The position numbers were made by a program, and so were the translations under genes. Below are positions 38,810-49,263 of a DNA stretch of 64,000 nucleotides, in pieces. The stretch is from positions 3,596,474-3,660,473 of the forward strand of contig NW_002060944.1 of the NCBI RefSeq assembly GCF_000150275.1, in the 5' to 3' direction. This DNA is from Trichoplax adhaerens. Taxonomy: Eukaryota > Placozoa > Uniplacotomia > Trichoplacea > Trichoplacidae. Each line of letters begins with the position of its first letter. The stretch's first letter is position 1. The notes beneath the pieces were generated by a model that made no database searches, was not told the origin of the DNA, and saw nothing but the letters and a program-made list of their open reading frames with translations.

Positions 38810-39149
38810 GAGATGGCGGTATTACAGATTATTCCTACAACCCTGTCTTAGATAGGATTATTTCTTGAAAAATGACCTATTAGATCGTATATGGTGAGAT
38901 TACCGTTCTCATTTTACTTAGCCTCTACGAGTTATGTTCGATTTGAGGCCATATTTTAAAATTGATGTATCAAGGGCTTTGTTCAAATCAGTTCAAATCG
39001 GTAATCAATTATACTATTTGATGGATTTGTAGTGATAGTCAAAGCATAAAACAATCAGTTTGCTATTTTAAGACAGTTTAATTATGGATCGATATTATTT
39101 GGTGCAAAATTTGTTCTAATTAAATATCTTTTTCCTATTGTTCATTAAA

Positions 39150-39595
39150 CCAATATCGCAATTCTGTGGTTTATGAATCTTACATTATATGAACCTTCTG
39201 CTTTTTAGTTAAAATAGAGTTAAGGATTATTGTGATCTAGTCCATGATCCATTTTAAAGATAATTGCATGGTTTGAAATTAAAATTGAGCTAATATTTCC
39301 TTTAAAGGAATATCATCATTTTGTGGTTTATAAGTCTTACTTATATGACTCCCGCCTTTTCATTAAAGTAGAGTTATAGATTATTGTGATCTAGCCCATG
39401 ATCCATTTCAAAGTAGATTGCATAATTTGAATTTGAAATTAAGCTAATCTTTCCTTGAAACCAATCTATTTTGTTGGTTTATAAATCTTACTATATATAA
39501 ATTTCACATTTTTTTAGTTCAGATAGAGTTATAGATTATTGGAGTCTAGTCAACGATACAGAAGATTGCATTATTTGAAATTGAGCTAATGTTTA
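39150..39595. repeat. Tandem repeat, about 150-160 bp x 3
   Basis: Each copy has (T)GTGGTTTAT, AATCTTAC, an ATAGAGTTA(A/T)(A/G)GATTATTG block, GTCTAG(T/C)CCATGATCCATTT, TTGCAT(G/A)(G/A)TTTGAAATT and GAGCTAAT. Starts lie near 39,160, 39,321 and 39,470; the third copy has a deletion. Confidence 0.85.
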
Positions 39596-40650
39596 ATTAT
39601 CTTATTTATTGTTAACAAATGATATTAGTAGAAGATGGTTAGACTGTTTATCTGATTTATACATGGTAAAAATTTGTGAAGTAATAGCTTACATGAATTG
39701 TGGTCTATGTTTTTATCATGATATTATGACAAATTGAAAATTCTCTTTTATTATTTACTGTATAAGATAAAATTTTTAGATACTATTTGCTCTGCATAAA
39801 TTTACAGAATCCGTTGCCTTTTAAATTATTGTAGATTCATTGAAAAGGTTAGCAGTTTCGACTTTATATTATCATAACTTAAGTTTCATTTAATGTTCGA
39901 ATCAATTTGTTCCTTTTAAATTAGATAGGATTAATTTAAGCCTCGCTTATTAAATTATATGATTTTCATGGTCCAATAGAAAACTTTAGACCTGTTTGTT
40001 TATTGCATAGTTATTGAATTTTAGCTGTTGAATTTTATCAACTACATATGCTTAAGAAATCAAATTGCTTTCAAACCGATTATAAAGTTTACCTATCTTC
40101 ATTTTTATGAATATTATGACTTATGTCTTTTTCTACTAAATGGGTAAATTGCGTAAATTTCAAATTCTACTTCATGATTTGTGACCGTACGATGTGCAGT
40201 CTACGTTATGTACAAGCTGAAATTAAGTCAATAATATTTATTTGTGGGTGCCAGTTTCGGATTGAGATCATTATACTTATTGATAAAAAAATTTAATAAT
40301 TTGTCTTCTGCACTGCTACATCCATCAAGTATCCTAACTGGAAAATACCTGCTATTGAGTAGTTTATCTAATTCTTAATCTACAGGCATATCTTATATTA
40401 GATATAATTTTGATCACTTAAATGTCGTATAAATATCATTTAAAATAATGTCGTTATATGTTGTATAAACTTTCAATGCATGTTCAAATAAAATAGCTAA
40501 AACGCTAAAATGAAAGTGTGGTCATTTATGTTAATGAAAGTAACTGTGTTACTATAATACTAAACCAAAGTACGCCATCGTTGCTTTGTTAAAACTACCT
40601 GGTATTCCATCTTTCTGCTGATGGATTTACACTCATATGAATTTACAATC

Positions 40651-40830
40651 AATACACTAAAACTGTTCGAAGGTTATGATGAATTCATAAGTAATCTAAT
40701 AATGGATCGATTACTCAGGATGTTCAATTGCAATTAAGTTTACAACTCTATCGCTTATCAATGTGCTAATTAACTCATTCTTTCATTTTTATGCGTACTC
40801 TATATGCATCCAGTAAATTACTTATATAAC
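40651..40830 (+). repeat. Separate copy of the 41.3-41.7 kb repeat unit
   Basis: This stretch shares with the arrays at 41.3 and 41.5 kb the blocks ACACTAAAACT(G/A)TTC, TAAGTAATCT, a GAT(C)GATT(A)CTC(A/T)(G)GATGT(T/C)CA block, GCAATTAA, ATCGCTT, CTAATTAACT and a TATGCATC...ATTACTTATATA end. It lies just left of the dispersed element, so that element sits between repeat copies. Confidence 0.75.
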
Positions 40831-40844
40831 TTCAGTCCTATTGT

Positions 40845-41290
40845 TACGGTACGAACTACCGTGAAGAAATAGCTATCTAAATTTGGTTAATATAATATAG
40901 TGATAATATATTACAACTAGTGACTTACAATAGGAATTACTCTAATTATAAATGTGTTATAGTAAATTTAATGTTGTGCTGTAACGTGCACTGAAATGAT
41001 CTGTGAATGGACATGTTGTAGTCCGACTGTGAAAAATTAGTTAGTAGATGTTCTCACCTAAGTATTTTTATAAGATGACTCATGAATGTTAGCTGCTGTA
41101 GATGGGCATATAAGCCCATCAGATAGTTGAATAAAAGTAATTCTCAATTGTCTAGTTGAGTTTAACGTAGAACCAAAGGCATCTAAATTCTTGTGAGATA
41201 GTTAAGGGATACTGAATCCCGGAGACTATAGTAATTTAGAGATTTGTTTTATGTTATCTTTGTCACGAAGCTGGTTTGTGACAGCTATCT
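40845..41290 (+). repeat. Dispersed element, copy A
   Basis: It starts at the hairpin ACGGT...ACCGT (40,846-40,862) and ends in TTTGTGACAGCTATC. The block 41,161-41,284 is about 92 percent identical by hand count to the reverse complement of 11,167-11,287. Other collinear matches include TAGTGACTTACA, GGACAT(G/A)(T/C)TGTAGTC and TAGCTGCTG. No open frame of note. It lies between two copies of a local 200-bp repeat, which suggests insertion into, or co-duplication with, that array. Confidence 0.75.
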
Positions 41291-41705
41291 ACACACTAAA
41301 ACTATTCACAGGTAACGACTATAATTTATAAGTAATCTGGGAGTAGATTGATTGCTCTAGATGTCCAGTTGCAATTAAATTTACAACAATATCGCTTTAT
41401 AGCTTAATATCGCTTGTTAATATACTAATTAACTACTTTTTCGTTTTCATACAAAGCTTATATGCATCGAGTCAATTACTTACATAGCTTCTTGCTATCT
41501 ACATACTGAAACTATTCATAGGTCACGATTAATTTGTGAGTGATCTATGGATGCATTGATTGCTCTGGATGTTCAATCACACTTAAGTTTAACTTTATCG
41601 CTTGTAGCTCGGTATCACTTATTACTAATGTGCTAATTATTCCTTTTTCGTTTTATGCCTTCGTTTATATGCATTTATTCAAACACTTATATAGCTTTTG
41701 TGCTT
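41291..41705. repeat. Tandem duplication, about 205 bp x 2
   Basis: Two adjacent copies, from about 41,286 and about 41,495, share (G)CTATCTACA(C/T)ACT(A)AAACTATTCA(C/T)AGGT, GATTGCTCT(A/G)GATGT(C/T)CA, ATCGCTT, CTAATTA, TTTTTCGTTTT and TATATGCAT. Confidence 0.85.
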
Positions 41706-42119
41706 AAATCTACAGCGCAAAAAGATGTAAAGGCTACGGTTGAGGGAAATGCTTGAGTACAATCCCTTTACGCAGGATAATAAGGGTGCACCTCCAGCTA
41801 GGTCTAAATCAAATTATTGTGGCAGTAGAGTGATAAGACTAGTAAATTATGAAATTTATTCGTTCTTCAGACTCGGCAATGAAGTAAAATTACGTCTAAA
41901 TTAAACTTGGATAGAATAGGTATATTGTATACAAAATTATTTCAAATCATAAGTATAGTACTATTACTACTTAAAATCGTGATTATAAAGAAGACTGTCT
42001 TAATGTGCGATTCTACCCGGATGAATTAGGTTTATAATATCGGCTTCAGTAAAATAGTACGAAGAAAAGTAAGATAAAAATATTTCAGGGAAGCACGTAA
42101 TACTAAATCGTTAAACCAT

Positions 42120-42158
42120 ATATTGCTATATATATATATATAACATATATATATATTG
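42120..42158. repeat. AT microsatellite
   Basis: Two runs of (AT)n are separated by AC, giving a perfectly palindromic AT-rich tract able to form a hairpin. It lies in intergenic DNA. Confidence 0.85.
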
Positions 42159-43310
42159 TGTACTTAACACATTGCATTACTTTATGCAAGTGTTATAGAC
42201 TTAAGTCAGATAGAACATGCATAAAAGTAAAGCTGAGATTATCCTCATATTAAATATGTAATTCCGTTTTTTGGACGGTTTGTATTTAAAACATACCCTG
42301 AACGGCTTACTAAAATTGTAATCAGAATCTACCGTAAATTACGCTAAGCCAACGAGGTATGCAGAAATTAAAAGTACCGATATTTGATATAATTCCCCAG
42401 AATGCCTATCGTATACCTTTTATTTTTCACTATTGTAGCCATAGCTCCATAGATAGAACTACCCGTAAATGATGTGTATCGTTCAGGCTAATGCAGTAAA
42501 ATATAAATATTCGATGGGAATAGCATTTTCATTACCAATACATTGTTTAGTTAACATGCTGTAGATGGTGTTGGATTCTAGTCATTGTTGTGTTTGTTTT
42601 CATCTGGATTTGCTATAGCAAATTCGGGAGTACACAGTATATAAGCTAAAAATAAGATCTGAATACCGTATTCGAAGAAATGGTGAAAAATATCGAGTTT
42701 CCTTCTCCAAACATATTGCTTAATATCTATGGTGGTCGATTTTAATTGTCACCTTAATAGGTAAAGCTATCTAGATGTATATTATTTTGGCTAATAATAC
42801 TTGCAATATCAGTAAAATATGAACTAGAACGTAAAACCTGAATATTCGAGGGAATATAGTAGTATCCAAATTTTAACATCTAATATCTCTGTATTTGCTT
42901 AACACAAATTGTGATAGATTCAAATTACTATTCGATGCAATATTATCCACGCATACATAGCTTTAGCTTAGACTATTTATTATACGAATATATAGATATA
43001 CTGTATATGTTCTAAAAAATAAGAAAAAAATTCAAGAGAATGGCATTAAATATAAATTACTCTTTGATAATAAATGAGACAATAAACCATTGTATTTGAG
43101 TTATTTCAATGCTGTTATTAATAAATGATTAATAGTGATGCATTGATAATAAGAACTACATGAACTATTTCTAATCGTTTACCAAGAGCAATTCATCATT
43201 AATCTATTGTATTTCATCTTTAATCTCTTTTCAATCGGAATTAATGATGTGTACTTATTATGTTACTCCTTTGCTTTACGATAAACGTTGCTTTCTAACT
43301 AATTATTGAA

Positions 43311-43486
43311 TTTTTGCAAGAATTGATCACACCTGGCTATTGTATGTTTACCTAATACTCATCGATGATGAGAAGAAGGTTCCATCAGTTCACTTTGTTA
43401 TGGAAGGGATGCACCGTAGTAAAAGAGGCGATACAGTTATTCTTTTTCCATTACATAAAATGAAGTCTTTTCGCAATGTAAAATAA
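43311..43486 (+). other. Possible isolated exon or small ORF, unidentified
   Basis: An open stretch of about 58 codons follows a TTTTTGCAAG acceptor-like signal and ends in TAA (43,484-43,486). Its residues (for example DDEKKVPSVHFVMEGMHR and KRGDTVILFPLHKMKSF) look more like a real protein than its neighbours do, and the stretch is richer in G and C. I do not recognise a family. No ATG near the start and no partner exon were found. It could be a terminal exon of an unseen gene, a pseudo-exon, or chance. Confidence 0.25.
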
Positions 43487-44849
43487 CAATATTTCTTCTA
43501 TGATAAATCAGCAAATTTCTTAATCCTTTAGCTTATTTTTGAATGATGCCCTATTTGGATTGATTGCTGTCCTAAACTACATTATGAACAGTGACTTACA
43601 TTGGAAATAATGATATCGATATATTAAATTTAAATTACGTCTTCGAATAGCTATCGACATCATTCTTCATACATTCCAGTTACAATATTCAAAAAAATTA
43701 CGAATCATTTTTTCCGCACTACTTGTATTATTTACTAGAGTGAAGAATAAATATAAATATAAATAAATGCCATAGGTACTGTGGCTTTAGGCAACCCTAG
43801 GATTGCTTTACCATTTATACTTTAACTATCAAAGAGCGATTTGATACTATTTTATTAATAAATTAAGACATGTAAATCATACTGAGCTATGTAGATGGAA
43901 GGAAGATAGAATTAAGTCATACGGGTACTGATTTACTAATAGTCAATTCTATGATGAAATACTGACTGAGATAGAGAAGGTCCTCTCCCATCTTAACTGT
44001 GATGATATGGTGCATGTATGCATGAATATGAATAATTTGGAAGCTTCAGCCTTAAAATAACATTAAATAAGAAAGAAAACCACTTGAGGTTGTTACTTTT
44101 ATCAACCTCTATTTTAATACTTAATAATACTGATATGCCCTTTAATGCAAGAACTACATGTTATAGATATGTCCAATAATGATATCTCGATTATATACGT
44201 ATAATATTGTGCAACATAGTGACGAAATCTATCGAAACTACCTGCGTTATTAAATGATCTATATGTATCTAATTCAATGAATAGTGCTCAAAGGTAGTAA
44301 CCTGCCTTCTACGCAAAATGTCAAGATGATCAAGTATGTATAATACTATAGTATACTCTATATCTAGATGTTATAAACGAAATAGTCTAATTTAATTGTA
44401 GCTTAACTAACGTGTAACTATAGATGAAACAACGATTACCTATATCTAATTATCTTCATTTCATTTGTCGTCTACTAATTTTTTATTCAATAAACAGGAA
44501 AACAGAATATTAATCTATCTTGAAAAATATCAAAAGCGGATGTTATTATATTATCTATATATATATACATTATGTACTGATATACAGTAGATAAGCAATT
44601 TTGTATTTTATACGAATAGAGTACAATGTACAATAAGATAGTGATGATTTATATCGGAAATCTCTTTCTCCTGCTGTTTATCTTAGCCGTCACATCTAAC
44701 TTGAAAAATAGAAGACTTGGGTATTAATTTATAATTAATTACAAGATATAATACATCTATAAAGATAACGTTGTATTATGAAGATATTTTGTCCAAATTT
44801 TCAAATATTAATTTAAGTATGATGCAAAACATATTTACTACAAAATTAT
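43487..44849. other. Intergenic DNA
   Basis: AT-rich, with a short AT microsatellite near 44,556. I see no gene, RNA or clear repeat. Confidence 0.6.
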
Positions 44850-46270
44850 TGATCAAAACGTCTCTATTTCTTCCTGTTTTCCACAGTAAAAGCATGATTT
44901 TATCCATGTTAAGATAGCTATGATCCGTGTCAAGCATCTTCTTCCTCTTATAGTTCTCAAAAACAAGAGATTCTTTTATCAACATTGCTATTAAATTGAT
45001 AAAATATTCCTTTCTCATATTTAATTTGTACTGCTGGAGCAATTTTAGCAGCATGCTTAATGAATCTATCAAATAACCCTATTTTCTTCCTATCTTTAAT
45101 AGCCAGATTACCAATTGCATCTATCGTAAACCTTCTGTCTCTCATTATACTCTTACTATCTTCGACAGCAGATTATTTTTATCAACATGCCCGTGACATT
45201 GATCAAACATGTCCATACTTTTGCCGTCTATAATAACAAGAGATCAGTTTTATCAATAGACTCATGGCATCTGTCTTACTATGTTTTTCCTACCCACAAC
45301 AGTAAGAGGTCAGTTTCATCGGTATGGCCATGATATTTATCGGCATTATCCTTTCTCCTATTATTATTAAGGAAAGCTAGAAACTAATTTTATTAACACG
45401 ACCAAAACATCTATCCAACATATCTTTCTTTCACTGTCGTTAACAGCAAGAGATCAATCCTATCCACATAAGCATGACACCTATCCAACATCTCTTTTCT
45501 CTTACTGTCATTGATATTATGAGATTAATTTTTTTGATCAACATGATATCTATTCACTATTTCTATTCTTTTGCGGTCGTTAAGAGTATAATATCCTTAT
45601 TTATATTATGGTCATAATTTGTATCAAACATGTCCTATTCTTTTACGGCTCTTACGGTCGTTAATATTATGAAATTATATTTCGATGAATTTGCTATCGA
45701 TTAATTATTTCAATCCACTTGCGATCGTCAATAATATGACATCTTTATTTTTATCATAGTCATAATTTCTATCTACCATGCCCTTCTCTTACTACCGTCA
45801 TCAATTCGAGATTTATTTAATCCAATATAAATCATATTATAGTATCCAGTCTTTCTCTAAGAGCCATCGATACTATAAGATTATATTTTTTGATCGGCAT
45901 GATATCTACTCCATTTTTCTATCCTCTTTCGATCGTCAATAATATCATATCTCTATTTTTACTATATACCCTTCTCTTACTGCCTTCATCCACCAGAGAT
46001 CAATTTAATTTAACATAAATCATATTATAATACCCAGTCTTTCTCTTACTGTCATCTATATTATGAAGTTCTATTTTGGATCCACATGATATCTATTCAC
46101 TCTTTCTATCCTCTTGCAGTCATTATTAATATGACATCTATTTACCACGGCCATCATTTCTACCCTACCTGTCCTCTTCTCTTTCTGCCTCCATTAACAA
46201 GAGATCCATTTTATACATCATCAATGATACTATACTATCCAGTCTACAGTGCTAGTAGAGACAATAGTTG
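44850..46270. repeat. 68-bp satellite array, about 20 copies, with three-unit higher-order pattern
   Basis: Units of about 68 bp begin with a GAGAT(C/T)-like block (for example near 45,235, 45,450, 45,521, 45,671, 45,737, 45,808, 45,878, 45,996, 46,065, 46,133 and 46,201). They pass through a CATGATATC/CATAATTTC block and a CTTTCTCTTACTGTC(A/G)T block. From 45,808 on they alternate in three classes (A: AATAAATCATATTATA(A/G)TA; B: CATGATATCTA; C: CATCATTTCTA or CATAATTTCTA), so A-B-C repeats about every 204 bp. The left part (44.85-45.2 kb) is more decayed. Read on the minus strand, units give related Lys/Arg/Asp/Leu residue strings, but with stops in most units. Confidence 0.85.
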
Positions 46271-47100
46271 ATTTAGACAACGCAAAATAAAGAAGTTCGA
46301 GGATAATCTTATCCAGCAAAATATCTCCTTCCTCTCTACTGTCTATTTTATCTTATTGAATAATCGAATCACAAGAAGAACATTTTCCATCGTCGATTCT
46401 ATTTGCATTCATAACATAATCGTCTCTAATTATTTATTTGCACTCTTTTATTGTCATTAGCATCGCTTAACCTTGACCAAAATTAGCTTAATCGATCGGG
46501 TGTTACTAGTATCTTTTCCTTTTTGCTTCTGCTATAGAGGTCACGGTAGGGTTGCTATGGTGATCTTTATAACAAGCCCCTTGTTGTTAGTGCACTCCTG
46601 AGGAGGTGCTGCTAATGTATAATATCTCCGTTAAGTAGAAGAAAGCAATTGGACACAGTTAAAATCGTATTCTATTCGATATCAAGACAATATAAGAAAG
46701 AGATAGAACGAGAGATAGAGAAAACAACATTTGAATTATGTTATAATGAAATTATAGCTCAATTCCTCTTCAACATTCTACAAAAATTAAGACAAGAGAT
46801 TATCTAGTTAGAAGAGTGAAAATTCGATTAGTTCCTATCCTATCTAGAGAAGAATCATTAACAGATTCAAACTTGATCAAGGTGAGAAAGTACATGTTCA
46901 ATTATTTCTTCCTTCCTACAAACAGGATTCAACAGTAGTAATGACGCCTATTTGCCCTTTTCTATCTCATTTCTTCATCTAAATGTCAATTTAAGCATAT
47001 GAATTACTGCTACAGTCGTGCAGGTGCATGGAAATAGAAAGTCATAAACGATTTAGACACAGTATTATCTTTCCATATTTTTCTTCTAGTTATAGCACTT
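46271..47100. other. Intergenic DNA with a small GC-richer hairpin segment
   Basis: Mostly featureless. At about 46,583-46,613 the sequence CAAGCCCCTTG, followed shortly by CACTCCTGAGGAGGTG, makes two small hairpins in a locally GC-richer patch. It does not match a tRNA, 5S rRNA or snRNA that I know. Confidence 0.4.
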
Positions 47101-48045
47101 TTAGAGGTAAAGAAGGAACTTCTAATACAGGCTTAATTACCTTCATTAGCTGATCATGGCCTACTGTATTTTAATCGATGATACAGTATGGCTAGATGAT
47201 GATCATAAACTAGTCTTAATAACTTGATATGAAAGTGGATTAGTTTACCTTCTTTCTCCCTAAGCATTTATGTATGCTAAGACTAAGAGTAAAGCAGCTA
47301 CCGTTTGAAGAGTTTTAAAATACTATCATTAGCTGGTAATAGAATGTTTTCATTCCATCACAGGTAGAACATAGCTACAGTAGATTAATCAAGTTTAATT
47401 AGTCCTGTTGACTTGATGTTGAAATTAGTTATTTTATTCTTTCTTCTCTACATTGATGCCATTCCGAAAGGCATAGAAAGCACCGTAAAAAGAGTTTTAA
47501 TGAATCTCGTAAACAGTTAATGAAGTGTCTTTATTCCATTGCACATAGAACTTGCTTACTCGCAGATTCAAAAGTTCAATGAAATTTTTTTAAATTAATT
47601 AAATCGTACTCTTTCTCTATAATATTGGTATCATTCCCAAGGTTAGGAAAATAAGTATTGTAAATATAGTCAAAATAATTGTTACTTGCTGCTGATAAAA
47701 TCGTTTCATATCACGGTGGATAGAATACGATACTTCGATTAGAAGCTAAACGAGTCTTAGTGACAGGATGATGATAGAAGAGTTGATTTTCGTTGCCTTT
47801 CAGTAAATCAAATTAGATCATACTCTTTTCCCTTCAATAGTTATGCCATTCTTAAAGGTAGAAAAAGGAGTATTACAACTACTGTATAGTCAAAATAACT
47901 GTCATTTTTTGCTGATGAAATCGTTTTATGCCACTATGGGCGGAGTACGATACCTTGATTATAAGCTACTGTGAACTTGTCTTAGAACTTCATGATTGCG
48001 GAAGAGTTGATTTTCGTTGTCTTTCTTTTGTAGGATTTTAATTTA
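47100..48045. repeat. Diverged tandem repeat, about 170-220 bp, four or five copies
   Basis: Copies share an ATGCCATTC(C/T)(G/T)AAAGG(C/T)A(T)AGAAA-like block (near 47,457, 47,630 and 47,846; remnant near 47,271), a GCTGAT(A/G)AAATCGTTT block or its relative, and a GTAGAATACGATAC(T/C)T-like block (for example 47,723 and 47,945). They lie directly upstream of the doublecortin gene. Confidence 0.7.
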
Positions 48046-48501
48046 CAACTCTAATCTAGCATTCTACATTGCATGAGATCACACATTGTTGATATCGTTT
48101 CATTGGGGTGATTGATGATCATGATGTCTATTAATTTGATTTGGATATTTTCTTGCAATTATAATTTCCTGAAGATAATAGTAGTTTGGACTTGTTCATA
48201 GGAGAAAGTGATTGGTGATGACAGAATGGATTATTTAAGGGTGGACCATTCTGTCATAACTTGACTTGTCAAGCATTTTTCGCTGCACTTGTAACTTAAT
48301 CAAGCATTTATTTCACCTATGTAACAACAAGTTTTTTTATGTCTAATCTAGAATTCAATGCTTGAAGAAAGTGAAAGAATTAATTAATTTACGAGTTGAG
48401 CCACGGTATACGTAGAAAAGAGAAGAAATTTGCCAATCACAGTCTCATCCCAAAACTGAAATCGATCCAGTTTGAAATTCTACTTGTAGCGATATTGGAA
48501 A
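48046..48501 (+). promoter_or_regulatory. Presumed promoter and 5' leader of the doublecortin gene
   Basis: Non-coding. The inverted pair TGACAGAATGGA (48,219-48,230) and a TCCATTCTGTCA-like copy (ACCATTCTGTCATAA, 48,245-48,259) forms a hairpin. In-frame TAG at 48,487 separates this leader from the ATG at 48,502. Promoter assignment rests on position only. Confidence 0.35.
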
Positions 48502-49263
48502 ATGTCTCGTGAAGTTAGTTTCGAATTATCTTTATCAGCTTATGACGATGATAAAAGTAGCCGGCGAGGATCATTTCGTCGCTCAACACCTTCTGATCAA
48601 GGCGATATTAGGCTGGATAAATTAACTCAACTGGATCCAGTACTTCGTGATCTCTATGACGATGATTATAGCACCAATTCAGGCAATGACCGACGGCGTG
48701 TCCATCGCTATCATACGAAAAGATATGCTAATGGTTCTGCTGTTATATCGACTGATCATATGCGCTCATTCGATCGTGAATTAGCCGAATTAGGTGCTGG
48801 TGTTCGACCAGCCCAATCAGCTCGTCGTAAAAGCCAATATCAACGTATCAGCAATAATAATTTGGATGTGGTTAATGATCGAAATCGTTCTACATCATTC
48901 TTAACGCCAGATCCATTCGCTAGTGGTAATATGATCGATCTTAATCAACGTGTTGTTGATTTAGATCAGACCAGTAGTCTAACATCAGCTGGGTTACAAC
49001 AGCCATCCAACAATTCTGGACCTAGTCCACCCCAATCGAAAGATCCTAATTCTAAAACAATATTTGCTAAAAAAGCTAAAATTGTTAAAATTGTTCGTCA
49101 CGGTCCATCGCCACAAGAATTTATCAATTTACTACTCAATCATCGTACAAGCAACAACTTTCATCGGATACTTTATGAACTTAATTCCAATTTTGAATTA
49201 CGCCATGATCGTCAAACATTTTTTCGCCCTATCGATAAATTGTTTACACCAAATGGGAAAAAG
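48502..49263 (+). other. Exon 1: N-terminal region and first two thirds of the DCX domain
   Basis: Encodes 254 residues. Residues 1-187 are charged and low in hydrophobics (MSREVSFELSLSAYDDDKSS..., several RR/RS clusters, QSARRKS), probably disordered with phosphorylation sites. From about residue 188 (KKAKIVKIVRHG) the DCX domain begins and runs to FTPNGKK at the splice site. The donor GTAAAT at 49,264 follows AAG in phase 0. Open reading continues past the donor to 49,366 but loses similarity there. Confidence 0.9.

Larger units (their letters stand above)
38810..43310. other. Intergenic DNA after the GARNL3-like gene
   Basis: No coding exons were found. The stretch holds tandem repeats at 39.15-39.6 and 41.3-41.7 kb, a dispersed-element copy at 40.85-41.29 kb and a short AT microsatellite near 42.13 kb. 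I see no convincing polyadenylation signal close to the stop codon at 38,807. Confidence 0.6.

Noticed and set aside
44776-45145. Minus-strand frames of 98 and 62 codons
   Set aside because: They lie at the decayed left end of the 68-bp satellite and the frame does not continue through the array. A coding origin is kept only as a speculation in the findings.
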